A DNA stretch of 52,676 nucleotides. Source: Deltaproteobacteria bacterium (GTDB taxonomy: Bacteria; Desulfobacterota; Desulfarculia; Adiutricales; Adiutricaceae). Positions 27,320 through 36,967 of this stretch are shown here, piece after piece. The stretch covers positions 1-52,676 of the forward strand of contig JAISMF010000032.1 of assembly GCA_031276865.1 (NCBI GenBank), in the 5' to 3' direction. A program made the translations under genes and the position numbers. The stretch's first letter is position 1. Every line of letters begins with the position of its first letter. The notes under the pieces are model-generated. The model saw only the letters and a program-made list of their open reading frames with translations. It was not told the origin of the DNA and did no database searches.

Positions 27320-28057
27320 TTAGTTTCGGGCCTTTTTCACGGTCGAAAGGGCGAGGGAGAAGAAGACGAGGGAGCAGCAGGCGAGGATTATAAAGGGAAG
27401 GGGGGAGGGGGGGAGCCCGAAGGCCCCGGCCCGGGCGGCGTCCGCGGCGTGGGTGAGGGGGAGGAACCTGAGGATGGCGGAGGCCCAGGCGGGGAGGGCG
27501 TCCACCGGAAAGAAGGTTCCGCCCAGAAAGGCCATGGGGGTGATGACGAAGGCGGTTAACAGGGATTGGTCGGCGTGGGATTTGACCAGCATGGCCAGCG
27601 CCACCGCCAGGGCGGCGAAGGAAAAGGAGTTTAACAAGAGCGCCCCCCAAAAGGCGGGGCCGTAGTTCAGCCGCGTCCCGAAGAGGAGGGCGATGATTAG
27701 GACGATTAAAACGGCGTAGAGCGCCTTGGTGACGCCGGCCAGGGTCTCGGCCAGGACGTAGGAGAAGGGGCTCACCGGGGCGGCCTGGAACTCCTCGAAG
27801 GCGAAGAAGTAGAAGCGGGCGACGTTGATCTCGGTCGCGATGGCGAAGGCCTGGGTCATGGAGGCCATGGCCGCGAGGCCCGGGATCAAAAACTCCAAAT
27901 AACTCCGATCCCCCACCTTCACGGCGGCCCCCAGGGCGCAGCCGAAGGCGACGACGTAGAGAAGCGGGGAGACGGCCATGGAGGCGCTCTGCCGCAGGAT
28001 CCGGCGCTTCATGATCAAAATTTCCCGCAGATAAACCGCCCAAAAGGCGCTCGTCAT
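27320..28057 (-). CDS. ABC-2 type transporter permease
   Basis: This 245-residue inner-membrane protein has about six hydrophobic segments and the ABC-2 layout. The cytoplasmic start (MTSAFWAVYLREILIMKRR) is followed by alternating helices, with the conserved FLGGTFFPVDALP segment near residue 170 before the last membrane pair. It works as the channel with the ATPase encoded just upstream. The ATG at 28057 overlaps the TGA of that gene (ATGA), so the two are translationally coupled. The nitrilase-like gene follows after four bases. DrrB/NodJ-type exporters move lipids, antibiotics or other hydrophobic molecules; the cargo here is unknown. Confidence 0.88.
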   Translation of the reverse strand: MTSAFWAVYLREILIMKRRILRQSASMAVSPLLYVVAFGCALGAAVKVGDRSYLEFLIPGLAAMASMTQAFAIATEINVARFYFFAFEEFQAAPVSPFSYVLAETLAGVTKALYAVLIVLIIALLFGTRLNYGPAFWGALLLNSFSFAALAVALAMLVKSHADQSLLTAFVITPMAFLGGTFFPVDALPAWASAILRFLPLTHAADAARAGAFGLPPSPLPFIILACCSLVFFSLALSTVKKARN

Positions 28058-28890
28058 AAAACCCTCTTTCCCGTGAGGTGGATGAAGGCGTCCTCGAGGT
28101 TCACCTTCCTTAGAGTCCCGCCTCCCGGGGCCGCGGCTAAAAACTCCGTGGCCTCCCTTTTATCGGCGAAAAAGGAGCTCTTTAAAACCCCGTCCTGGAA
28201 GGTGTCGGCGGCCCATTTCCCCACCTCGAGGGCGATTTCCCCGGGGGTTCCCTCCCGAACGATTCTTCCCTCGTGGATGAAGGCCACCCGCCCGGCCAGA
28301 AACTCCGCCTCCTCGATGTAGTGGGTGGTGAGGAGGACGGTCACCCCCTTTTGGTTCACGGTTTTGATAAGCGACCACACCCGGCGCCGGATGGCCGGAT
28401 CCAGGCCCACCGTGGGCTCGTCTAAAAAAAGAAGCCGAGGGCCGTGGGAGAGGGCCCGGGCGATCATGAGCCTCCTCTTTAGACCCCCGGAGAGGCTTTT
28501 CACCAGGCTGTCCGCCCGATCCCAAAGCTCCACCAGCTCCAAAAGCTCCCTGGTCCTCTCCCTCCGCTCCTTCGCGCTCATGGAAAAGAGCCTTCCGTGG
28601 ATGTCCATGTTCTCCCGGACGCTCAGCTCCGAGTCCAGATTCACGTTCTGGGTCGCGAGCCCGCAGAGCCTTTTGGCCTTCAAGGGGTCCTTGTCGATGT
28701 CCACCCCGGCGACGAAGGCCTTGCCGGAATCCTTAAAGGAGAGTCCGGTTAAAATCCTGATGGCCGTGGTCTTGCCCGCCCCGTTGGGGCCCAGGAAGGC
28801 GAAGAGCTCGCCTTCCGGCACCTCCAGGTCCAAAGAGTCCAAAGCCCGGGTCCGGCCGAAGGATTTTTTCAGGCTCTCGGTTTTAATCAT
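28054..28890 (-). CDS. ABC transporter ATP-binding protein (DrrA/NatA type)
   Basis: This ATPase of about 278 residues drives the adjacent ABC-2 permease. Walker A is GPNGAGKTT, the signature is KSLSGGLKRR, Walker B is LLFLDEPTVGLD, and the switch His is in LLTTHYIEEAEFL. A C-terminal extension ends LEDAFIHLTGKRVL, typical of this exporter group. ATG at 28890 is preferred; a TTG nine bases earlier is also possible. It leads the operon with the permease and the nitrilase-like gene. Confidence 0.92.
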   Translation of the reverse strand: MIKTESLKKSFGRTRALDSLDLEVPEGELFAFLGPNGAGKTTAIRILTGLSFKDSGKAFVAGVDIDKDPLKAKRLCGLATQNVNLDSELSVRENMDIHGRLFSMSAKERRERTRELLELVELWDRADSLVKSLSGGLKRRLMIARALSHGPRLLFLDEPTVGLDPAIRRRVWSLIKTVNQKGVTVLLTTHYIEEAEFLAGRVAFIHEGRIVREGTPGEIALEVGKWAADTFQDGVLKSSFFADKREATEFLAAAPGGGTLRKVNLEDAFIHLTGKRVL

Positions 28891-29333
28891 GAGGGTCAAG
28901 GCGCTAAAACTTCCTTTACGCGGACCTTCCCGCGGGAAGGCGGTCCGGTTGAAACCGTTCAGGGGATCGGGAGACGGATCCGGGGGGGATCCGCGGACTT
29001 GGCGGAGCTGAAGGGAGGCGCGCGGAGCCCCGCGCCCCCCGGCTTTTAGCGGTTTTTTCCGCCCGGCCGCGGAAAACGGCGGGCGTCATGATTCTATCAT
29101 AAAGAGATCCGGCGAACCCTTGGGTTTTCTTTCCGGGGTTTTCTTCCCGTGGTTTTCCTCCGGGCCTCCGCCCGCCCTTTCGGGGTCGGAAATATTTCGG
29201 GCGGGCTTTTTCGGGGGGCCCGGACGAGGCGAAGGCGCGGACCCCGAACGCGTTGGCCGGAGGCGTCTCGGCGCCGGAACTTTAGTTCCGGAGCTGGCCC
29301 CGAATCTAAGAATCCGAATCTAAGGCCCCTAAT
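28891..29333. other. GC-rich intergenic region
   Basis: It separates the exporter operon from chlI. It contains GC-rich runs and the short repeat CCGAATCTAAG/TAAGAATCCGAATCTAAGG near 29300. No gene, terminator with a T-run or riboswitch is recognised. Confidence 0.4.
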
Positions 29334-30383
29334 TTAGGCCCCGGCGGCGCCCTCGCCGCGGGAGGATTTTATCCTGTCCAAACTGTCCGCGACGGCCATT
29401 AAAGGCTGTCTCCGCACCCTATGGGGAAGCGCCAGCCGGGCGGCTTCGGTCACGTCCCCCGGCTCGGTCTTCCGCCTTCCGTTCCAGGCGGCGATGGTCT
29501 TCGCGGTCTTGAGGATGACGATGTCCCCCCGGTGGCCGTCCACGCCCACCTCCAGGCATTTTTGGGCGATTTGGAAAAGAAGCCCGCGCTCGATCTCCAC
29601 CTCGGGGAGGAGCTCCCTCGCGGCCGTCACCCGGCGGGCGAGCTCCTCCGACTCTTTCGCGTACTCCGCCTGGAAGGCGAGGGGATCCGCCTCGAAGCGG
29701 GCCCGGCGCTCCATCACCAGGACCCGGCTCTCCAAATCCCTCACCCCCTCGATATTCACGCAGAGGCCGAAACGGTCGAGGAGCTGGGGCCTGAGCTCCC
29801 CCTCCTCGGGGTTCATGGTGCCCACCAGGGTGAAGCGGGCGGGGTGCGAAAAGGAGACCCCCTCCCGCTCGATGGTGCTCACCCCCATGGCGGCGGAGTC
29901 CAACAGCACGTCCACCACGTGGTCGTCTAAAAGGTTCACCTCGTCCACGTAGAGGATGCCGCGGTGGGCGGAGGCCAAAAGCCCGGGCTCCATGCGCTTC
30001 TCGCCGGATTTAAGGGCCCGCTCCAGATCCAGGGATCCCACCACCCTATCCTCGGTCGCCCCCACGGGGAGCTCCACCACCCGCACCTTGCGCCGCTCGC
30101 TTTCCACCTCTTCGGCCGGCTCCCGGCCCAGGGCCCTTTCGAGCTCGGCGTAGAGGGAAAGATCGTCTTGGGGGGAGAGTTGGAAGGGGTTTCCCTTGAC
30201 GACCTCTATTTCCGGCAGGATGTCGGCCAAGGCCCGCACGGCCGTGGACTTGGCCGTGCCCTTCTCGCCCCGGACGAGGATTCCGGAGAGGGTGGGGTTT
30301 ACGACGTTTAAAATCAGTCCCAGCTTCATGCGGTCCTGGCCCACGATGGCCGCGAAGGGGTAGAGGATGGCGTTTTCGGACAT
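29334..30383 (-). CDS. chlI: Chelatase AAA+ ATPase subunit, ChlI/BchI type
   Basis: This 349-residue AAA+ subunit powers metal insertion by the CobN/ChlH-type large subunit. Walker A is GEKGTAKST (39-47), Walker B is ILYVDEVN (143-150), sensor 1 is VGTMNPEEGELRPQLLDRFG, and an arginine-finger region follows. The C-terminal lid ends with the usual HRVRRQPL segment. The N-terminal YPFAAIVGQDRMKLGLILN is the family start. It lacks the Cys-rich insert seen in the ChlD-type protein of this window. A 618-base repeat-rich gap separates it from chlD upstream, so it may have its own promoter. It probably forms the motor ring with chlD for cobN2, and perhaps for cobN1. Confidence 0.92.
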   Translation of the reverse strand: MSENAILYPFAAIVGQDRMKLGLILNVVNPTLSGILVRGEKGTAKSTAVRALADILPEIEVVKGNPFQLSPQDDLSLYAELERALGREPAEEVESERRKVRVVELPVGATEDRVVGSLDLERALKSGEKRMEPGLLASAHRGILYVDEVNLLDDHVVDVLLDSAAMGVSTIEREGVSFSHPARFTLVGTMNPEEGELRPQLLDRFGLCVNIEGVRDLESRVLVMERRARFEADPLAFQAEYAKESEELARRVTAARELLPEVEIERGLLFQIAQKCLEVGVDGHRGDIVILKTAKTIAAWNGRRKTEPGDVTEAARLALPHRVRRQPLMAVADSLDRIKSSRGEGAAGA

Positions 30384-31001
30384 TTAGGCACCGGTGCTTT
30401 TCGTAATACGTTATCCGCCACCGGAAGCGGAGGGACTCCGGCGGCGTGGAGCGCCGTTTCCGGCGGAGCGCTTCGCCAAAGGCGGGGTTTTAAACGCGGG
30501 AGCCGGGTCGCGCCCGGAAAAGGCGGATGAATGAGGAAAATATTCGCGCGGGGAAAAAACTCCGGGAAAACGAGGCGGAAGGCGGAAAGGAAAAAAGGAA
30601 AAAAGGAAAAAAGGAAAAAATGAAGAAAATATTTGAAATGAAAAAGTAAAAGAAAAGTAAAAGTAAAAGTAAACGACGCTTTTAAAAGTGAAAAATTAAA
30701 AATGAAGAAAATATTTAAATAGTGGAAACGAGAAACGAAATCGGAGTTTAAAACGCGGAAACGGAAGAACGGAAAAACGGAAAAACGGAAAAACGGCGCG
30801 GCGCGGCAAATTAGGAAAAATGGGAAAAATGGCGAAAATGAAGAAAATAAATGAAATAAAAGACGCGCCGGTTCTTTTCACGCGATCTTTTTCCGGATAT
30901 TCGACTAGGTCCTTTCCGCCGGACCCAAGCTTCCAGGGAAGCTTGGGCGGGGTTTCCCCCCCCAAGGCCGCGAAGCGCCTCGCCGGAAGACGAGCGCCTG
31001 T
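30384..31001. other. Gap between chlD and chlI with simple purine-rich repeats
   Basis: It contains GGAAAAAA four times in tandem (30589-30620), AGTAAA-type repeats (30641-30675), GGAAAAAC three times (30771-30794) and a 22-bp palindrome-like hairpin at 30924-30947. Read on the minus (transcribed) strand these are T-rich tracts. The repeats are not multiples of three and no gene lies here. Confidence 0.7.
30924..30947. other. Perfect 11-bp inverted repeat after chlD
   Basis: CCCAAGCTTCC and GGAAGCTTGGG are separated by two bases. It lies 55 bases after the chlD stop. No T-run follows directly on the minus strand, so it may be an RNA-stabilising or pausing hairpin, not a classic terminator. 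Confidence 0.6.
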
Positions 31002-33050
31002 TTAGACGGACTCCTTCACGATGTCCACCAATGTCGCGGCCGCCAGATCCCCGGTTTTGAAGCACTCGGCCTCGAGGGCGAGGGCCAGGCGCCCGGCCAG
31101 GTTGAAGGCGACGACCCCGGGCTCCTCGGTGTCCACCACCACGTATTTCACCCTCTCCTCCAAGGCCATGGCGGCGGCGAGGCGCAGGGCCTCGTCTAGC
31201 GGTTTAAGGTTCCCCTGACCCTCGTCGAGGGGGACGTTGGCCCGGCCGTCGGTGATGAGGAGGGCGATGGGCCGGGCCGAGGGGTTTTTCAACAGGAGGT
31301 TCCGCAGTTCCCGCCACAAGAGCGCGAGCCCGGCGGAAAGGGGGGTGCGGCCCCCCACCGGGAGCTCGGCTAAGAGTTTGCCCGCGAGATCCACCGATCC
31401 GGTGAGGGGGAGGTTCAGATAGGCCTCTTTTCGCCGGAAGCTGATTAAAGCGACCTGATCCCTTTTCTGGTAGGCGTCCAAAAGCAGCGACATGACCGCC
31501 CCCTTGGAGGCGGTCATGCGCCCCCGGGCCCCCATGGAGCCGGAGGCGTCCACCAAAAAGAAAAGGTGGTTTCCGATCTTCTTTTCCCGGATCCGCTCCC
31601 GAAAGTCGCTCTCGGCCAAGGCCACCACGAGCCCCGGGGGCTTTTCCCGGCGGATCTGGTGGGGGGCCGCGGCCCGGATGGTCGCGTCCAGGGCGATGTC
31701 GCCCGAGCCCCTGTCCGGAGCGCTTTTCACGTAGCGCCCCTCCTTTAAAGCCGCCCGTGACCGTGAGCGCCGCCCCGAGCCCCTTCTTTTCAAGCGGTCC
31801 TTGGGGCTCTCGAAACGCCGCGGCCGAAAGGTCTCCCCCACCGTGAAGACCCGATCCTCCTCCGGGGACCTGTCGGGCCCCTCCCGCTGGCTCTCCTTTT
31901 CCCCTTCGTCCGGGGGCTCCCCCTGGTCTCTCGTTTCGGCGTTTTTCCGCTCCTCGGGGGGAGGGGGGGGCGTCTCCGGCCCTTTTTCCTCTTCGGGCTT
32001 ATCCGCTTCTTTTTCCTCCGCCCCTTCCCCCCCATCCTTCCCCTCCCCTTTTTCCGTCCCGGGTTCGGGGGGCGGCGGCGGAGGCGGCGGGGCGGCCTCC
32101 CGCGTCCGGTGGGCCAAAACCAAAGGGGAGATCCGTAAGACCGTATCCTCGTCCGCCTCGAAGGATCCCGCCAGGGCGGCCGCCGCCCGGGCGGCCTCCA
32201 TCAAAAAGAGGTCCGCCCGGTGTCCGGCCACGAAATGGTCCCGGCACAGCCCCGCGATGAATTTTCGCGTCCTTCCGGAGACGGACACCGCGGGAAGGAG
32301 GCGGCGGGCCTCCAGGATGTTTTTTTTCAAGGCCTCGGTTTTCGCGCGGAACCTTTCCCTAAAAGAGACGGGATCGCGGTCGAACTCTTCTCGTGAAAGC
32401 ATGAGATCCACCCGGGTTTCCGGATCCCCGGCCCCGGTCACCTGGACCGAGAGGCCGAAACGGTCCAAGAACTGGGGCCTCAGCTCCCCCTCCTCCGGGT
32501 TCATGGTGCCCACCAGGATGAAGCGGGCGGGGTGCCTGAAGGACACCCCCTCCCGCTCGACTATGTTCCGTCCCGAGCCGGCGGCGTCCAGGATCAGATC
32601 CACGACGTGGTCGTCTAAAAGGTTCACCTCGTCTATGTAGAGGACGCCCCGGTGGACGGAGGCCAAAAGCCCCGGATCCGGAACCCTTTCGCCCGTTTTG
32701 ATCGCCCGGGAAAAGTCCATACCCCCGCAGATCCGGTCCTCGGTCGCGTTCAAGGGGAGCGTGCGGAAGGGAGCCGGACGAAGCTCCGGCTCCCCTCTCC
32801 CCGCCCGCTCTTGGCAGAAGGGGCACAAAGAGCCGCCCTCTTCGGGATCGCAGTTGAAGGGGCAGCCCGGGAAAACCCGGATGGGGGGGAGGATTTCGGA
32901 AAGGGCCCGGGCGATCGTGGACTTGGCGGTGCCCTTCTCGCCGCGGGCCAGAACGCCTCCCGCCAAGGGGTTCACGGCGTTTAAAAGGAGGGCCTCTTTC
33001 AGGCCGTCTTGGCCCTGGACGGCCGCGAAGGGGTAGAGGTGCTGGGGCAT
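31002..33050 (-). CDS. chlD: Chelatase subunit with AAA+ and VWA domains, ChlD/BchD type
   Basis: This 682-residue protein has an AAA+ domain (about 1-330) with Walker A GEKGTAKST (37-45) and Walker B YIDEVN (138-143). A Pro/Glu/Lys-rich acidic linker spans about 350-460, and a VWA domain from about 490 has the MIDAS motif DASGS (501-505) and TDGRANVP. Inside the AAA+ domain a Cys quartet C63-x3-C67-x8-C76-x2-C79 could bind zinc or an iron-sulfur cluster. The I-like ATP site looks intact, so it may work as a fused I/D subunit. ATG at 33050 is chosen because the chlI-like start (YPFAAVQGQ) follows at once; an upstream extension is low-complexity. It follows cobN2 by 59 bases, in one operon. 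The chlI gene lies downstream. Confidence 0.9.
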   Translation of the reverse strand: MPQHLYPFAAVQGQDGLKEALLLNAVNPLAGGVLARGEKGTAKSTIARALSEILPPIRVFPGCPFNCDPEEGGSLCPFCQERAGRGEPELRPAPFRTLPLNATEDRICGGMDFSRAIKTGERVPDPGLLASVHRGVLYIDEVNLLDDHVVDLILDAAGSGRNIVEREGVSFRHPARFILVGTMNPEEGELRPQFLDRFGLSVQVTGAGDPETRVDLMLSREEFDRDPVSFRERFRAKTEALKKNILEARRLLPAVSVSGRTRKFIAGLCRDHFVAGHRADLFLMEAARAAAALAGSFEADEDTVLRISPLVLAHRTREAAPPPPPPPPEPGTEKGEGKDGGEGAEEKEADKPEEEKGPETPPPPPEERKNAETRDQGEPPDEGEKESQREGPDRSPEEDRVFTVGETFRPRRFESPKDRLKRRGSGRRSRSRAALKEGRYVKSAPDRGSGDIALDATIRAAAPHQIRREKPPGLVVALAESDFRERIREKKIGNHLFFLVDASGSMGARGRMTASKGAVMSLLLDAYQKRDQVALISFRRKEAYLNLPLTGSVDLAGKLLAELPVGGRTPLSAGLALLWRELRNLLLKNPSARPIALLITDGRANVPLDEGQGNLKPLDEALRLAAAMALEERVKYVVVDTEEPGVVAFNLAGRLALALEAECFKTGDLAAATLVDIVKESV

Positions 33051-33109
33051 AAATAGCGGTCCTGGCGGGCGCCGCCGCCGGGGCGGGCGGATGGGGGGGG
33101 AACCCCGGG

Positions 33110-36100
33110 TTAGAGGGCGACGTCCTTTCGGGGCGTCTCGTCGTTCCACTCCTCGAGCCTGCCCTCGAGCTCCAGGTACTCCTCTTTCAGGCTCTCCAGG
33201 GTGGATTCGTCCGCCCGCCACATGCCCCGGGCGCTGGCCTCCAGGAGCTTGTCCAGGATGTTCCGGCGGGCGAAGGGGTTCACCCTCTCCATCCACTCCC
33301 TCGTCTCCGGATCCAGGGCGTAGGCCTCGGCCACCTTTTGGTACATCCAGTCCTCCATGACGTCCGCGGTGGCGTCCCACCCGAACATCGCGTCCATCAT
33401 GTGGGAGACGTCCCCCGCCCCCTTGTAGCCGTGGCGTTTCATCCCGGAAAGCCACTTGGGGTTTATGAGCCGGGAGCGCAAAACGTGCTTGGCCTCCTCT
33501 TGGGTGGTCCGGATCCTCACCCTCTTGGGGTCGGCCGCGTCCCCCATGAAAGAGAGGGGCTTCGCCCCCCTAACCGTCTCGACCGCGGCGATGAGGCCCC
33601 CGTAGTAGTTGTAGTAGTCGGTGCAGCTCATCATGTCGTATTCCCGGGAGTCCTCGTTTTTCACGGTCACGTCCATCCGCGCCAGGTTCCGCCGGAAGCT
33701 TCGGGGACGGACGAGCCCGTAGGATCCCTTTCCATAGGCGTGGCCCGAGTAGCGGACGTAGATTTCGCCCAGATCCTCCCTTTTCTCCCATTTTTTGGAT
33801 TCCACCAGCTCCGCCACCCCGGCGCCGTAGGTGCCGGGGGGGCAGCCGAAGATCCGGAAGGTGGCCTCCCGCCAGGCCTCCCCTTCTTTCAGGCCCTGGG
33901 CCAGATACTCCTTGTAGTCCGCCTCGGCGTGCCTTTTCACGAAGTTCTTCCCCGGGTCCTCTTTGAGCCTCGCCGTCATGTCCACGGCCTTGTCCAGGGT
34001 CTCCACGAGGTTGGGAAAGGAGTCTCGGAAAAAACCCGATATCCTGGGGGTGACGTCCAAACGCGGGCGGCCCAGTTCGCCAAGCGGAACCACCTCGAGC
34101 CCGGAGACCGTCCCCCCCTCCCGCCATACGGGTTTCAAACCCATAAGGTGGTAGACCTCGGCCACGTCGTCCCCCCTCGTGCGCATGGTGGAGGCGCCGT
34201 AGAGGAGGATGCCCACGTTTTCCGGGTATTTTCCGTTCTCTTGTAAGGAGCGCTCGATTAAGGCGTCCCCCAGGGCGACCCCGATCTTCCAGGCGGCGGG
34301 GGAGGGGATCTTGTTGGGGTCGACGGAGTAGAAGTTGCGGCCCGTGGGGAGGATGTCCGTCTGGCCCCGGCTGGGGGCCCCGGAGGGTCCGGGCTCCACG
34401 AAGCCGCCCCTTAGGGCCTTCAAGGCGGAGTCGATCTCCCCGGTGGTTCTTTCCAGGTTGGGAACCAGGGTTCGGCAGACGTGGAAAAGGGCCTCTTCGA
34501 GGGGGCCGGGGTTTAAAATTTCGAGACCGCCCCGGTTTTTCAAATCCGCCACCGCCCGGGGGACCGCCGCCGGGTCGAAGCCCTCCTCCCGGAGCCCCTC
34601 CAGGAGTTTCAAAGAGCTTTCCCTCGCGGAACGTAGAATCTCGGCGCCCGTCCGGCCGCCGAAGCCGGGGTGGATTTTTCCCCGGTTTTCCAAAACCAGC
34701 TCGTAGTCGAGCCCCAGGCTCTTTAAAAAATTCTCCCGTAACGAGGGGGCCCCGGGCCCCTCCACCCGGGTGAGCTCCGCGAGATACTCCGAAAGGCGCG
34801 GCCCCTCGGGGGGCTCGCCCAAAACATGCAGCCCGTCCCCCACGGCCGTGTCGGAGAGCTCGTCCAGGTAGCCGTGAAGGCGCTCCAGATAGGCCGGAAA
34901 ATCCTCCTCCGTTTCCCTAAGCGCGGTTTCCGGACCCAGATCGGCCTCTTTCACCGCCTGGAGGATCTGTTCTTCGATTATGGGAAGTTTTTTGGGATCC
35001 TCCGTTTCCGCGAGGCGGCGTTCGGCCAAAAGGGCGTCGATCTTCTCCAAATCCCCGTAGAGGCCGGAGACGGTCATGGCCGGAGGGAGGTGGTCGACCA
35101 CGCAGGCGTAGGAGCGGCGCTTGGCCTGGGCGCCTTCCCCCGGATCGTTAATTATGTAGGGGTAGACGTTGGGGAGATCCATGATCGCGAGGTCCGGAAA
35201 GCAGCTCCCGGAAAGGCCCAAAGCCTTTCCGGGAAGCCACTCCAAGGATCCGTGCTTCCCCACGTGGACTAAAGCCTGGGCCCCCCAGACGTCCCGGTAC
35301 CAGCGGTACTGGGCCAGGTAGTGGTGGGGGGGGCTTAAGGCGTCGTCGTGGTAGATCTTCTCGATGTTTTCGAGGCGCCCCCGGGGCGGCTGGATCCCGA
35401 TGAAGACGTTGCCGTTCGGGATCCCGGGAAAGAGCATCTCGCCTTGGTGCGTGAAAAGCTCGCCGGGGAGCTCCCCCCAGTCGTTTAGGGTCTTCTCCCT
35501 CGCCTCCTCGGGGAGTTCCATATGCCATTTCACATAGTCCTTACGTCCGGCCCGGGCCTCGGCCCTTTGGCTCATGAGTTCCGGGGTTAAAAAACTTCTG
35601 TCCGCGGTCAGGCGGCTTAAAAGCGCGCGGGCCAGCTCGTCTTCCCCCTCGTAGAGGTCGTCCACCTTGTAGCCCTCGTCCTTTAAGGCCTTCAAGAGCT
35701 TCGTGACCGAGCGGAAGCTGTCCAGGCCCGCCGCGCAGCCGATCCTGTCGTTTCGGGGGGGGTGGTGGTGGAAAATCACGGCTATTTTTCTTTCCGACGC
35801 CGGAGCGCGCCGGAGCCTGGCCCAGTTGACGGCGAAGCGGGCCATCTTCGCGGTCCTTTCCGGATCCGCCTCGTATACGGTGACGAGGGCCCGCGTGAGG
35901 GGGTCCGTCTCCCTCTGCTCCCTGAAGGCGAAGGGAAAGGCGATGATGTTGCCGTCGAACTCCGGCTGGGCCGCCGACATGGAGACCTCCGCGGCCGGGA
36001 GCCCCTGGAGGGACTCCCTCCAGCTCTCCCGGGGCTGGAAAGAGCACATGGCCTGGATCACCGGCACGTTTAAATCTTTAAAGAGCCCCCTCGCGTCCGG

Positions 36101-36967
36101 CGAGGTCAGGGTCAGGGAGAAGCTCATGGTGGAAAGGAGGCAGTCGATCAGGCTCTTTCCGGATTCGTCCATGAAATACTTTCGGGCCGCGGCGTCGGCG
36201 CCCAGGTTCTGAAGATCCTTGTCCTTGAAGCGCAGGTGGAAGACGGGCAGCGCCTGGGCGCCCTGGTTTTCGATCTCCCGAATCAGACTGTCGATGTGGG
36301 CCATGTTGCCGTTCAGCCAGTAGACCTGATGGAACCAGATCCCCACCACGGGTTTTTCCGGATCCAGGCTCTTTAAATACTCCTCTTTGTCCGGGGGGGA
36401 GGCGAGGGAGGGGTGGTGGATCCCGTCGAAGGGCGGAACCACCGGATCCTTCACCGGAAACTTGGTTCCGAGAACCTGGTTGTGGAAAAAGAGGAGGAGC
36501 TCGCCGAAGTTCTCCCTGCCGCCGGCGTTTAGAAAGAAGTGGGCCCGGGAGTACTCCCCGCTTCCAAAGAGGGTGGAGTGTTTCGCCGCCCAGGCGAGGC
36601 CGTCGGCGTCCGAGGCCGAGGCCTGGACGTGGACGAGGGGTTTCCCCCCCTCCTTCGCCATCTCCTCTTCGAACTCCCTGCGCCCGGGAAAGGACTCCGC
36701 GGGTCCGTGGAGGGCGATCACCAAGACGTCCGCTGAAAAGGCCCGGCGTAAAAACTCCCTTATCCGTGATTCGTCGAAGAGCTGGGGCGCCGTGCGGGCC
36801 GAGACCCGAACGTCCAAGTCCGGACGCCTTTTCCTTAGCTCCGTCAGGCCCGCCGAGAGCTGGCCGGTCTCCATGCCGGTCGCGCTGAAGTAGACCAGAT
36901 CCAGAAAGTTTTTGTCTTTCGCGTGTTTGGCGGTGTTTTCATCCATGATGGTCCCAAGTCCTTTCAC
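33110..36967 (-). CDS. cobN: CobN/ChlH-type chelatase large subunit, copy 2
   Basis: This 1285-residue CobN-family protein is full length. Landmarks are HHHPPRNDRIGCAAGLD, PPHHYLAQYRWYRDVWGA, LVHVGKHGSLEWLPGKALGL, LPTGRNFYSVDPNKIPSPAA and MKRHGYKGAGDVSHMMDAM. The second of these differs from copy 1 in a way usual for true cobaltochelatases (GKHGSLEWLPGK). It is followed by chlD and then chlI, making a complete H-D-I set, so this copy is the better candidate for cobalt insertion in corrin synthesis. GTG at 36967 is the outer start; ATG at 36946 (MDENTAKH) is equally possible. Similarity to copy 1 is clear along the whole length but far from identical, which points to old paralogues, not recent duplication. 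Confidence 0.9.
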   Translation of the reverse strand: MKGLGTIMDENTAKHAKDKNFLDLVYFSATGMETGQLSAGLTELRKRRPDLDVRVSARTAPQLFDESRIREFLRRAFSADVLVIALHGPAESFPGRREFEEEMAKEGGKPLVHVQASASDADGLAWAAKHSTLFGSGEYSRAHFFLNAGGRENFGELLLFFHNQVLGTKFPVKDPVVPPFDGIHHPSLASPPDKEEYLKSLDPEKPVVGIWFHQVYWLNGNMAHIDSLIREIENQGAQALPVFHLRFKDKDLQNLGADAAARKYFMDESGKSLIDCLLSTMSFSLTLTSPDARGLFKDLNVPVIQAMCSFQPRESWRESLQGLPAAEVSMSAAQPEFDGNIIAFPFAFREQRETDPLTRALVTVYEADPERTAKMARFAVNWARLRRAPASERKIAVIFHHHPPRNDRIGCAAGLDSFRSVTKLLKALKDEGYKVDDLYEGEDELARALLSRLTADRSFLTPELMSQRAEARAGRKDYVKWHMELPEEAREKTLNDWGELPGELFTHQGEMLFPGIPNGNVFIGIQPPRGRLENIEKIYHDDALSPPHHYLAQYRWYRDVWGAQALVHVGKHGSLEWLPGKALGLSGSCFPDLAIMDLPNVYPYIINDPGEGAQAKRRSYACVVDHLPPAMTVSGLYGDLEKIDALLAERRLAETEDPKKLPIIEEQILQAVKEADLGPETALRETEEDFPAYLERLHGYLDELSDTAVGDGLHVLGEPPEGPRLSEYLAELTRVEGPGAPSLRENFLKSLGLDYELVLENRGKIHPGFGGRTGAEILRSARESSLKLLEGLREEGFDPAAVPRAVADLKNRGGLEILNPGPLEEALFHVCRTLVPNLERTTGEIDSALKALRGGFVEPGPSGAPSRGQTDILPTGRNFYSVDPNKIPSPAAWKIGVALGDALIERSLQENGKYPENVGILLYGASTMRTRGDDVAEVYHLMGLKPVWREGGTVSGLEVVPLGELGRPRLDVTPRISGFFRDSFPNLVETLDKAVDMTARLKEDPGKNFVKRHAEADYKEYLAQGLKEGEAWREATFRIFGCPPGTYGAGVAELVESKKWEKREDLGEIYVRYSGHAYGKGSYGLVRPRSFRRNLARMDVTVKNEDSREYDMMSCTDYYNYYGGLIAAVETVRGAKPLSFMGDAADPKRVRIRTTQEEAKHVLRSRLINPKWLSGMKRHGYKGAGDVSHMMDAMFGWDATADVMEDWMYQKVAEAYALDPETREWMERVNPFARRNILDKLLEASARGMWRADESTLESLKEEYLELEGRLEEWNDETPRKDVAL

